Source of the DNA: Clostridia bacterium
Lineage (GTDB): Bacteria > Bacillota_A > Clostridia > Oscillospirales > CAG-272
Length of the DNA: 8,126 bases
Direction: 5' to 3'
Assembly: GCA_017467225.1 (NCBI GenBank)
Contig: JAFTSR010000054.1
Span: 1-8,126, forward strand
Position 1 is the stretch's first letter. Every line of letters starts with the position of its first letter. Of the stretch, positions 1 to 5,675 are shown one piece after another. Below the pieces are notes generated by a model, which was given only the letters and a program-made list of their open reading frames with translations, was not told the DNA's origin and searched no databases. The translations under genes were made by a program, and so were the position numbers.

Positions 1-330
1 ACGAGGTGCAGCATTCTGACGCTGATGATCGCCGTGACCGTCATGCGCGCACTTGGCTTGCTGCTGCTTTCCTTTTTGACCGTCTCCCTCTCGGCACTCT
101 GCCGCCATACGCTGCCGACCGTGCTGATCAGCGCTGCTGTGGTCTATATTGCTCGCTTGCTGTCGCTCTTTGAGGTGACGCTCTTCGACGCGCTGACGCT
201 CAACAACACGCTTGCCGCCACGCCGCTTTTGCTCAATGTTGCATCCCGTGCAGCTGCCATTGTCATGCTTGGCGTAACACTCGCACTTGCTATTTTTACT
301 GCGTGGCGGGAACGCTGCTTTGTAAAATAG
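1..330 (+). CDS. C-terminal fragment of a polytopic membrane protein (possibly an ABC-2-type permease)
   Basis: The reading frame is open from the first base and stops with TAG at 328-330, so the true start lies to the left of the window. An internal ATG at 25 has no ribosome binding site and is not taken as the start. The visible ~109 residues are strongly hydrophobic, with three likely membrane segments: LGLLLLSFLTVSL, then VLISAAVVYIARLLSLF, and finally AAAIVMLGVTLALAIF. A short basic cytoplasmic tail (WRERCFVK) ends the protein. Such an ending is common in permease subunits of ABC-2-type exporters, but no family motif is visible and other transporters are equally possible. A terminator follows 39 bp downstream, so this is the last gene of its transcription unit. 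Confidence 0.55.
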   Translation, partial: TRCSILTLMIAVTVMRALGLLLLSFLTVSLSALCRHTLPTVLISAAVVYIARLLSLFEVTLFDALTLNNTLAATPLLLNVASRAAAIVMLGVTLALAIFTAWRERCFVK

Positions 331-368
331 ACTGCCAAAAGCTTTTCATCTACCTTACACATAAAATT

Positions 369-400
369 CTACCCATCGTCGTATCGACGATGGGTAGTTT
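369..400. terminator. Bidirectional intrinsic terminator between convergent genes
   Basis: A perfect 13-bp inverted repeat (CTACCCATCGTCG at 369-381, its complement at 385-397) closes a 3-nt loop. On the + strand it is followed by TTTCGCTTCCTTT, a weak U tract. On the - strand it is followed by AATTTTAT. It lies between the end of the membrane protein gene (330) and the end of the convergent LysR gene (445), so it can serve both. Confidence 0.75.
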
Positions 401-444
401 CGCTTCCTTTGAAAAAATTCGTATTTGAGCAGAAATCTGCCCGA

Positions 445-1332
445 TTAGGAGAATTCAGACGCTTTGACAAAGTTGATAAACGCCTTCAGACTCTGGGACA
501 TCCATTTGTTTTTGTGGTAGATCAGCTGCTTCCAGATATCGATTTTCATATCGCACACGTCAAGGTAGCAAAGCTTTCCTTGTCGGACAAGGTCTTCGGT
601 GACAAATTCGGGAAGGTAGGAGATCATATCGCTTTGCGAGAGGACCGATGTGATGACGTCGGTGCGTCCGATCTCCAGCACCGGGGTCAGGTGGAGTGAC
701 ATTTTGGCCAGCTCCTTATCAAAAACGCGGCGGTAGCCCTGGCCGTGCTCGGTCAGAATAAAGGGCTCGTCGGCCAGATCGCGCATGCGCAGCTCCCGCT
801 TTCCCACAAAGCGAGAGCGGGTGCTTGTGACCAGATGCATGGACAGCGGCTGCTCCTTGGCGATGATATAATCCTTATGGTAGGAATGGCTGTCCAGCGT
901 GATGATAGCATCTGCTTCGTTTCGATCCAGCATTTCGAACATAACCGCCGTGTCTGCCGTGGTGAATTTGATGGAGACGTGCGGATATTTTTGGTGGAAC
1001 TCCATATAATGCGCGGAGACCATGTCCTCGCACACCGAGTCGGGCGCGACGATGTGGACATGCCCACGGCATTCACTCTGTCGGGTCAGGCTTTCGTGAA
1101 ATTGATCGGTCAGCTCGCGGACCTGATGCGCGTAAGAGACCAGCTCATGGCCGCGCTCGGTCAGCGTGATGGTGTGATTGATGCGCTCAAACAAAAGGCA
1201 TCCCAGCTCGTCCTCCAGCTGCTTGATTTGAAAGGAAACGGTGGATTGTGAATAATCGAGCTGCTGCGCGGCCTTGGTAAAGCTGCCGAGCTCGGCGACG
1301 TGAATAAACGTGATCAGATTTCTCAGTTCCAT
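445..1332 (-). CDS. LysR-type transcriptional regulator
   Basis: This 295-residue protein has the usual length and layout of the LysR family. The N-terminal winged helix-turn-helix occupies about residues 1-60, with the recognition region around residues 18-44 (FTKAAQQLDYSQSTVSFQIK, then QLEDELG). A substrate-binding (effector) domain fills about residues 88-290. The start at 1332 is preferred because AAGGAGGA lies 6 nt upstream on the minus strand. An in-frame ATG at 1380 would add 16 residues unlike family members and overlap the operator region. The gene is divergent from the sodium:solute symporter, the classic arrangement in which the LysR protein controls its neighbour in response to the transported solute or a metabolite of it. 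Which solute cannot be read from the sequence. Its own promoter overlaps that of the symporter, and LysR-type palindromes lie in its 5' leader, which suggests negative autoregulation. Confidence 0.9.
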   Translation of the reverse strand: MELRNLITFIHVAELGSFTKAAQQLDYSQSTVSFQIKQLEDELGCLLFERINHTITLTERGHELVSYAHQVRELTDQFHESLTRQSECRGHVHIVAPDSVCEDMVSAHYMEFHQKYPHVSIKFTTADTAVMFEMLDRNEADAIITLDSHSYHKDYIIAKEQPLSMHLVTSTRSRFVGKRELRMRDLADEPFILTEHGQGYRRVFDKELAKMSLHLTPVLEIGRTDVITSVLSQSDMISYLPEFVTEDLVRQGKLCYLDVCDMKIDIWKQLIYHKNKWMSQSLKAFINFVKASEFS

Positions 1333-1347
1333 GGGGGGTCCTCCTTG

Positions 1348-1374
1348 ATCGAAAATATCGATGATGTTCATCGA
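1348..1374. promoter_or_regulatory. Probable LysR operator: two overlapping inverted repeats
   Basis: Two overlapping palindromes are visible. The first is ATCGA (1348-1352), 5 nt, TCGAT (1358-1362). It contains TCGAAAATATCGA at 1349-1361, a T-N11-A motif of the kind LysR proteins bind. The second is TCGATGA (1358-1364), 3 nt, TCATCGA (1368-1374). Taking the symporter transcription start near 1420, their centres are near -65 and -54, the usual place for LysR recognition and activation sites. For the lysR gene the same sites lie just downstream of its likely start, where a bound protein would block transcription. Binding is inferred. Confidence 0.6.
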
Positions 1375-1384
1375 AACCATTCGC

Positions 1385-1413
1385 TTGACTAATCGTATGA
1401 AATATTATATAAT
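1385..1413 (+). promoter_or_regulatory. Sigma-A promoter of the symporter gene
   Basis: TTGACT at 1385-1390 and a perfect TATAAT at 1408-1413 are separated by 17 nt. The start point should be near 1420, giving a leader of about 67 nt before the ATG at 1487. The -10 box overlaps the -10 box of the divergent lysR promoter. Confidence 0.8.
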
Positions 1414-1432
1414 AAACGCAACGAAAAAGCAA
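1404..1432 (-). promoter_or_regulatory. Sigma-A promoter of the lysR gene
   Basis: On the minus strand, TTGCTT (complement of 1427-1432) and TATAAT (complement of 1404-1409) are 17 nt apart, with a start expected near 1397. The shared sequence ATTATATAAT (1404-1413) is its own complement, so both promoters use the same melting core. Confidence 0.65.
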
Positions 1433-1466
1433 GCCCTTATGCGAATTTTTAAGAAAAAATAAGGGC
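1433..1466 (+). other. Hairpin in the symporter mRNA leader
   Basis: GCCCTTAT (1433-1440) pairs with ATAAGGGC (1459-1466). Inside, TTTTT (1446-1450) can pair with AAAAA (1454-1458) around a 3-nt loop, leaving a 5-nt bulge. It ends 8 nt before the GGAGG at 1475-1479. No U tract follows, so it is not a terminator. It may stabilise the mRNA or influence ribosome loading; no function is demonstrated. Confidence 0.45.
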
Positions 1467-1486
1467 AGGACTACGGAGGCTATCAA

Positions 1487-3037
1487 ATGCAGGACGCACA
1501 AATTTACACCATCGTTGCTCTTTGCGTATACGCATTGGCAATGGCGCTGATCGGATGCATCAGCTACGGCAAATCGAAGACACTTGACGGATTTCTGATT
1601 GGCGGTCGAAAAATCGGCGCGTGGGTCACAGCCTTCGCGTACGGTACTACCTATTTCTCCGCGGTCGTTTTTGTCGGCTATGCGGGACAGCACGGCTGGA
1701 ATATCGGTATCGGCGCGATCTGGATCGGTATCGGCAACGCCGTTCTCGGCTGCCTGCTTTCCTGGCTGCTGTTCGCCAACAGAACCAGAAAGATGACCAA
1801 AAAGCTCAATGCAAGAACCATGCCCGATTACTTTGAGAAGCGATACGGCTCCAAGGGTATGAAGATTCTGGCGGCGGCTATTATCTTCGTTTTCCTCGTT
1901 CCTTACTCGGCCGCTGTCTACAAGGGCCTGGGCTCGCTGTTCAGCGCCGTCTTCCCGAGCGTCGAGACCTGGGTGTGGATGCTGATCATTGCCTGCCTGA
2001 CTGCCGTATATCTGGTTGCCGGTGGCTACGTAGCAACGGCATACACCGACCTTGTGCAGGGTATTATCATGATCGTCGGCGTTGTTTGCCTGGTCGTGGC
2101 GGTGCTTTCTCACGACTCTGTCGGCGGACTTGGCGGTCTTATTGAAAACCTCAAGGCCTTTGAATCGCTGCCCGGCGATCCCAATCCGACCACGGGCGAG
2201 CAGCTGACCAACATCTTTGGCGGCTCGGCCTTTAAGTTCCTTTGCTTTAATATCATGCTTACCAGCTTTGGTACGTGGGGACTGCCGCAGATGATCGGTA
2301 AGTTCTACGCCATCAAGGACACCGGTGCTATCAAGCGCGGTACCATCATCTCTACCATTTTCTGTGCTGTCATCGGCTGTGGCGCATACCTCATCGGCAG
2401 CACCTCTCGCCTGATTCTTGGCGGTCAACTGCCCCATGGCGGCGTTGATGCTGTTATCCCCGCCGTTCTGATGGAGGTTCTCGGCGGCGGTACGCTGGGC
2501 ATCATCCTTCTGGCTATCATTATGGTCCTTCTTCTGTCGGCTTCCATGTCGACGCTGGAGGCGGTCGTTTTGACCTCGGCCTCGGCTGTTGCCGTTGACC
2601 TGATTCCGGCCGTCAGCAAGAAGTCGATTGCACCGGAAAAGCAGATGCTTCTGACCAGAATTCTTTGCCTGGTGTTCGTCGGCTGCTCGTTCGTCTTCGC
2701 AACGCGCAATATCCCGATCATCGTCAGCCTGATGTCCTTCTCCTGGGGTATCGTTTCCGGCTGCTTCATCGGCCCGTACATCTGGGGTCTGTTCTCCAAG
2801 AAGATCACTAAGATCGGTGCATATGCCGGTATTCTCTCCGGTCTTCTCACCGTCGGTATCTCTACGCTGGTCATCTCTCTGAACTCCGGCTTCAGCGCAG
2901 CTGCAGCCAAGTCACCTGAGATGGGTGTCGCAGCGATGGCGATCTCCTTTGTGGTCGTTCCCGTGGTCAGCCTTCTGACCAAGAACAAGCCGGCAGATCA
3001 GGAGCGCATCGAGGATATCTTCACCTGCTACACGTAA
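1487..3037 (+). CDS. Sodium:solute symporter (SSS family)
   Basis: This 516-residue integral membrane protein is of typical length for the sodium:solute symporter family (relatives: PutP for proline, PanF for pantothenate), which couples Na+ entry to solute uptake across the cytoplasmic membrane. About 13 hydrophobic segments run from residue 7 to about 497. Family marks include the first-helix region AYGTTYFSAVVFVGYAG (residues 51-67), the loop NARTMPDYFEKRYG (108-121), the signature region VAGGYVATAYTDLVQG (177-192), and SASMSTLEAVVLTSASA (351-367), where S355 and T356 align with the Na2-site Ser/Thr of PutP. The start at 1487 is supported by GGAGG 7 nt upstream. It is transcribed alone, with its own consensus promoter and a terminator 22 bp after the stop. 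Control by the divergent LysR protein is likely. Substrate is not identifiable; proline, pantothenate, or another small organic acid or amino acid are all possible. Confidence 0.9.
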   Translation: MQDAQIYTIVALCVYALAMALIGCISYGKSKTLDGFLIGGRKIGAWVTAFAYGTTYFSAVVFVGYAGQHGWNIGIGAIWIGIGNAVLGCLLSWLLFANRTRKMTKKLNARTMPDYFEKRYGSKGMKILAAAIIFVFLVPYSAAVYKGLGSLFSAVFPSVETWVWMLIIACLTAVYLVAGGYVATAYTDLVQGIIMIVGVVCLVVAVLSHDSVGGLGGLIENLKAFESLPGDPNPTTGEQLTNIFGGSAFKFLCFNIMLTSFGTWGLPQMIGKFYAIKDTGAIKRGTIISTIFCAVIGCGAYLIGSTSRLILGGQLPHGGVDAVIPAVLMEVLGGGTLGIILLAIIMVLLLSASMSTLEAVVLTSASAVAVDLIPAVSKKSIAPEKQMLLTRILCLVFVGCSFVFATRNIPIIVSLMSFSWGIVSGCFIGPYIWGLFSKKITKIGAYAGILSGLLTVGISTLVISLNSGFSAAAAKSPEMGVAAMAISFVVVPVVSLLTKNKPADQERIEDIFTCYT

Positions 3038-3058
3038 GAATAATACAAAAGTCATACA

Positions 3059-3093
3059 AGCACCGCCGCAGGCTCTGTCCCGGCGGTGCTTTT
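3059..3093 (+). terminator. Intrinsic terminator of the symporter gene
   Basis: AGCACCGCCG (3059-3068) and CGGCGGTGCT (3081-3090) form a 10-bp GC-rich stem with a 12-nt loop, followed by a short T run (3090-3093). It begins 22 bp after the symporter stop codon. Confidence 0.85.
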
Positions 3094-3145
3094 CCGATGA
3101 TGGCGAACACAATAAAAAAATTTTTGACATTTTTTTCAAAAATCC

Positions 3146-3174
3146 TTTTCAAAATGAAAAATTTATGGTATAAT
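3146..3174 (+). promoter_or_regulatory. Upstream promoter (P1) of the response regulator gene, extended -10
   Basis: TATAAT at 3169-3174 is preceded by TGG (3166-3168), an extended -10 element. TTTTCA at 3146-3151, at 17-nt spacing, is a partial -35 box. The start would be near 3181, giving a leader of about 160 nt. A/T tracts from 3113 to 3143 could act as an UP element. Confidence 0.65.
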
Positions 3175-3197
3175 GATATGAACGGAATCAAAATGCA

Positions 3198-3215
3198 GCA
3201 AAAAGGGCAAAAAGG
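3198..3215 (+). repeat. Tandem 9-bp direct repeat, candidate regulator-binding site
   Basis: GCAAAAAGG occurs twice without a gap (3198-3206 and 3207-3215), and the pair is bordered by TGCA on each side (3194-3197 and 3216-3219). Tandem direct repeats are the usual binding sites of OmpR/PhoB-type regulators, although their normal spacing is 10-11 bp rather than 9. The site lies just after P1, where binding could repress or feed back on the two-component genes. Confidence 0.4.
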
Positions 3216-3234
3216 TGCATTTTTTGACAGATAT

Positions 3235-3259
3235 GATGAAATTTTTTCAAAATTTCATC
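3235..3259. repeat. 25-bp perfect palindrome upstream of the response regulator
   Basis: GATGAAATTTT (3235-3245) and AAAATTTCATC (3249-3259) are perfect 11-bp arms around the 3-nt centre TTC. It lies between promoters P1 and P2, about 56 bp upstream of the likely P2 start. It could be an operator for a dimeric regulator, or a hairpin in the P1 transcript. No U tract follows it, so it is not a terminator in the + direction. Confidence 0.55.
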
Positions 3260-3287
3260 GGATATTCACGCAATGACCCCATTGCCG

Positions 3288-3296
3288 TGCTACAAT
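3288..3296 (+). promoter_or_regulatory. Possible second promoter (P2) of the response regulator gene
   Basis: TGCTACAAT fits an extended -10 element (TG, one base, TACAAT at 3291-3296). No good -35 box lies at 16-18 nt; TTCACG at 3265-3270 is 20 nt away. The start would be near 3303, 38 nt before the gene. Such a promoter would probably need an activator. Confidence 0.4.
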
Positions 3297-3340
3297 AACA
3301 ATAGAATCCATACAACTGTGGAAAACGGAGGACTTAGGCT

Positions 3341-4036
3341 ATGATGGATACCAAGCTGTTGGTCGTTGACGACGATCCCAACATCAGCGAGCTGTTGAAA
3401 ATCTATTTTGAAAAGGAAGGCTACGACGTCAGAACGGCCGGCGACGGCGCTGAGGCGATCAGCACCTTTAAGATGTTTGATCCCGATATGGTGCTGCTCG
3501 ACATTATGCTGCCCAAGAAGGACGGCTGGCAGGTCTGCCTTGAGATCCGCGAGATGTCCTCCAAGCCCGTCATTATGATCACTGCCAAGGGCGAGATCTT
3601 TGACAAAGTGCTGGGACTGGAGCTGGGCGCGGACGATTTTGTGGTCAAGCCCTTTGATATGAAGGAGCTTTCTGCGCGCGTCAAGGCGGTGCTGCGTCGC
3701 TATCAGAGCAATGCTTCGCAGGGCGGCGAGGACGGAACCATCAAGTTTGACAGCATTGAGATCAGCAAGCAGAAGTACGAGCTGAAGATCAAGGGCAAGC
3801 GCGTGGATATTCCGCCCAAGGAGCTGGACCTTTTGTATTTCCTTGCCACCAACTGCAATCGCGTCTTCTCGCGCGACCAGCTTTTGGATAAGGTATGGGG
3901 CTTTGACTATCTGGGCGACTCTCGTACGGTGGACGTGCACGTTAAAAGACTGCGCGAGAAGCTGGAGGGCGTGTCGGATAAATGGGCGCTCAAGACGGTT
4001 TGGGGTGTCGGATATAAGTTCGAAATGAATAACTGA
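3341..4036 (+). CDS. OmpR/PhoB-family response regulator
   Basis: This 231-residue protein is full length for the family. The receiver domain covers residues 4-120, with the acidic pair D10/D11, phosphoacceptor D54 (VLLDIMLP), switch T81 (MITAK) and K103 (VVKPF). The winged-helix DNA-binding domain covers residues 133-230, with the typical WGFDYLGDSRTVDVHVKRLR (recognition helix) and VWGVGYKFE hairpin. All key residues are present, so it should be phosphorylated and bind DNA. The start at 3341 follows GGAGG (3327-3331) by 9 nt; a second in-frame ATG at 3344 is a less likely start. It lies upstream of its probable kinase and an HtrA protease on the same strand, recalling CssR of Bacillus, which activates htrA during secretion stress. 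That role is inferred. The upstream region carries repeats that may be its own binding sites. Confidence 0.93.
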   Translation: MMDTKLLVVDDDPNISELLKIYFEKEGYDVRTAGDGAEAISTFKMFDPDMVLLDIMLPKKDGWQVCLEIREMSSKPVIMITAKGEIFDKVLGLELGADDFVVKPFDMKELSARVKAVLRRYQSNASQGGEDGTIKFDSIEISKQKYELKIKGKRVDIPPKELDLLYFLATNCNRVFSRDQLLDKVWGFDYLGDSRTVDVHVKRLREKLEGVSDKWALKTVWGVGYKFEMNN

Positions 4037-4069
4037 TCCGTATTTTGGCGTTTATCTACCTATATGGCT

Positions 4070-4120
4070 GCGGCGGCAGGCATCTGTCCACCTCGCGTGG
4101 GGACGCCGCCGCCGTTTTTT
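4070..4120 (+). terminator. Intrinsic terminator or attenuator between regulator and kinase genes
   Basis: GCGGCGGC (4070-4077) pairs with GCCGCCGC (4105-4112). The intervening bases can form an inner helix (GTCC at 4086-4089 with GGAC at 4101-4104). A run of six T follows at 4115-4120. An alternative register pairs CGGCGGC (4071-4077) with GCCGCCG (4108-4114), directly abutting the T run. It starts 33 bp after the regulator stop. No promoter is recognisable between it and the kinase start at 4154, so the kinase probably depends on read-through. Confidence 0.75.
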
Positions 4121-4153
4121 GGGAAATGCAGACGAGAGTAAGGAGGACTTTGG

Positions 4154-5647
4154 ATGATTAAGACGGTATTCGGAAAATATCTCTCGGCCTTTATTGCCAT
4201 TATTCTGGTGTTTTTTTCATTGCTGCTGGTTATCGTCATGGGCGTGATCAATCAGTACGCCACCTCGCTCAAGGAGCAGAGCGTCGTGCAAACGGCCAAC
4301 GCCCTGCGGGAATATATTAAGGATGAAATGCGTGAGCAGCCCGGCGTTGCGGAAGAATACGCGGTGCTCGATGCGGGAAACATCAATCATTTGGTAGCTG
4401 CGATCAATCTGTCGATTACCTCGGTCGACGATTGTACGGTTATTCTGACCGATGAGAACGGCGTGATCGTGGCGACCGGTGGTGTCAACCATGCTTCCAT
4501 TCCGCGTGAACTGCGCCTGCCGCAGAGCATGCTGCAAATGCTGCGCCTAGCCAACCCGATCAGCCGTTCCGAGGATTTCACGCAATGGCTGGATGGGGTG
4601 CGTGTGGGATACGCCACGCCGGTCATGACGCGGCAGGGTGAGCTTGCCGGCGCGGTCGTGGTGCTGTCCTCCAGCGCTGAGTGGGAGGGCCTGATGGACG
4701 TTATGACCAAGACCATCGTTATGGCGAGCTTGTGGATCATGCTGGCGGCGCTGATCGCGGTGTATTTTATCTCCGATCGCGTTACTGCGCCCTTGAAGGA
4801 CATGAGCGCGGCGGCCAAGAGCTTCGCGGCGGGAGATTTGGAAAGCCGCGTCGTTGTGCACGGCGACGATGAGATCGCCGAGCTTGGCATGGCGTTCAAT
4901 CAGATGGCGGCCTCGCTGCAAAATCTGGATGTCGTCCGAAATACGTTTCTGAGCAACGTTTCGCACGATCTGCGCACGCCGATGACTACCATTGCCGGCT
5001 TTATCGACGGTATCCGCGACGGCGTCATTCCGTACGAAAAGCAGGGACATTATCTGGATATCGTCTCGACCGAGGTGCACCGCCTGTCCCGCCTGGTTGC
5101 CTCGCTCCTCGATCTGTCGCGTATCCAGGCGGGAGAGCGCAAGTTTGTCATGCAGCCGTTTGATATTTGTGAGATGGCAAGACAAATCCTGATTTCCTGC
5201 GAGCAAAGACTTGTGGACAAGGATCTGCAGGTGGAGTTTTTGTGCGACGAGGATAAAATGACGGTGCTTGCCGATCACGATGCGATTTATCAGATCCTGT
5301 ATAATTTGTGTGACAACGCCATAAAATTTTCTGATCAAGGCGGTCAGTACCGTATAACTATCACCGAACGGACCGATATTAAGAATAAGATTCAGGTTTC
5401 GGTCTACAACACCGGTCAGGGCATCGCGGCGGATGACATTCCCTTTGTATTTGAGCGCTTTTATAAGGGCGACAAGAGCCGCGGCCTGGATAAAAAGGGT
5501 GCGGGACTTGGCCTGTATATTGCCAAAACCATCATTGCGGCACATAATGAGGAAATCTGGGTGACCAGCGAGCACGGCAAGGATTGCCAGTTCAGCGTGA
5601 CCTTGACCAAATACACGCCGCCCATTTTGCATAAGAACGACGAATGA
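4154..5647 (+). CDS. Membrane sensor histidine kinase
   Basis: This 497-residue protein has complete kinase architecture. Membrane helix 1 is at residues 8-31, an extracytoplasmic sensor region at 32-186, membrane helix 2 at 187-206, and HAMP at 207-259. The HisKA domain is at about 260-325, with phosphoacceptor H271 in FLSNVSHDLRTPM. The HATPase domain is at about 370-485, with N box N384/N388 (YNLCDNAIKFS), F box FVFERFYKGDKSRG (431-444) and G2 box GAGLGLYIAK (449-458). In the G1 box the usual aspartate of DxGxG is asparagine (N419 in YNTGQGI). The sensor domain resembles nothing I can name and contains VILTDENGVIVATGG, typical of PAS-like/Cache extracellular folds. AAGGAGG lies 7 nt before the ATG. 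It probably phosphorylates the regulator upstream. With the HtrA gene 28 bp downstream, a role in sensing misfolded secreted proteins or envelope stress is inferred. Confidence 0.92.
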   Translation: MIKTVFGKYLSAFIAIILVFFSLLLVIVMGVINQYATSLKEQSVVQTANALREYIKDEMREQPGVAEEYAVLDAGNINHLVAAINLSITSVDDCTVILTDENGVIVATGGVNHASIPRELRLPQSMLQMLRLANPISRSEDFTQWLDGVRVGYATPVMTRQGELAGAVVVLSSSAEWEGLMDVMTKTIVMASLWIMLAALIAVYFISDRVTAPLKDMSAAAKSFAAGDLESRVVVHGDDEIAELGMAFNQMAASLQNLDVVRNTFLSNVSHDLRTPMTTIAGFIDGIRDGVIPYEKQGHYLDIVSTEVHRLSRLVASLLDLSRIQAGERKFVMQPFDICEMARQILISCEQRLVDKDLQVEFLCDEDKMTVLADHDAIYQILYNLCDNAIKFSDQGGQYRITITERTDIKNKIQVSVYNTGQGIAADDIPFVFERFYKGDKSRGLDKKGAGLGLYIAKTIIAAHNEEIWVTSEHGKDCQFSVTLTKYTPPILHKNDE

Positions 5648-5675
5648 TGATCAATTTCGGAAAGGAATATAGATA

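Noticed and set aside
1333..1380. Upstream start for the LysR protein adding 16 residues
   Set aside because: AAGGAGGA is correctly spaced for the ATG at 1332, while the upstream ATG has none and lies in the operator.
1187..2437. Long minus-strand open frame of 416 codons over the symporter and lysR genes
   Set aside because: Antisense shadow of two well-supported genes; composition without family features and no ribosome binding site.
3124..3129. TTGACA as the -35 box of a response regulator promoter (also at 3224-3229)
   Set aside because: No acceptable -10 box at 16-18 nt from either copy.
3178..3276. Short ORF (27-32 codons, ATG at 3178 or 3193) upstream of the response regulator as a leader peptide
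   Set aside because: No ribosome binding site; the first ATG precedes the likely transcription start, and the coding stretch is made up of the direct repeat and palindrome.
4547..5632. Minus-strand open frame of 361 codons opposite the kinase gene
   Set aside because: Shadow of the kinase reading frame in GC-biased DNA; no start signal or recognisable domain.
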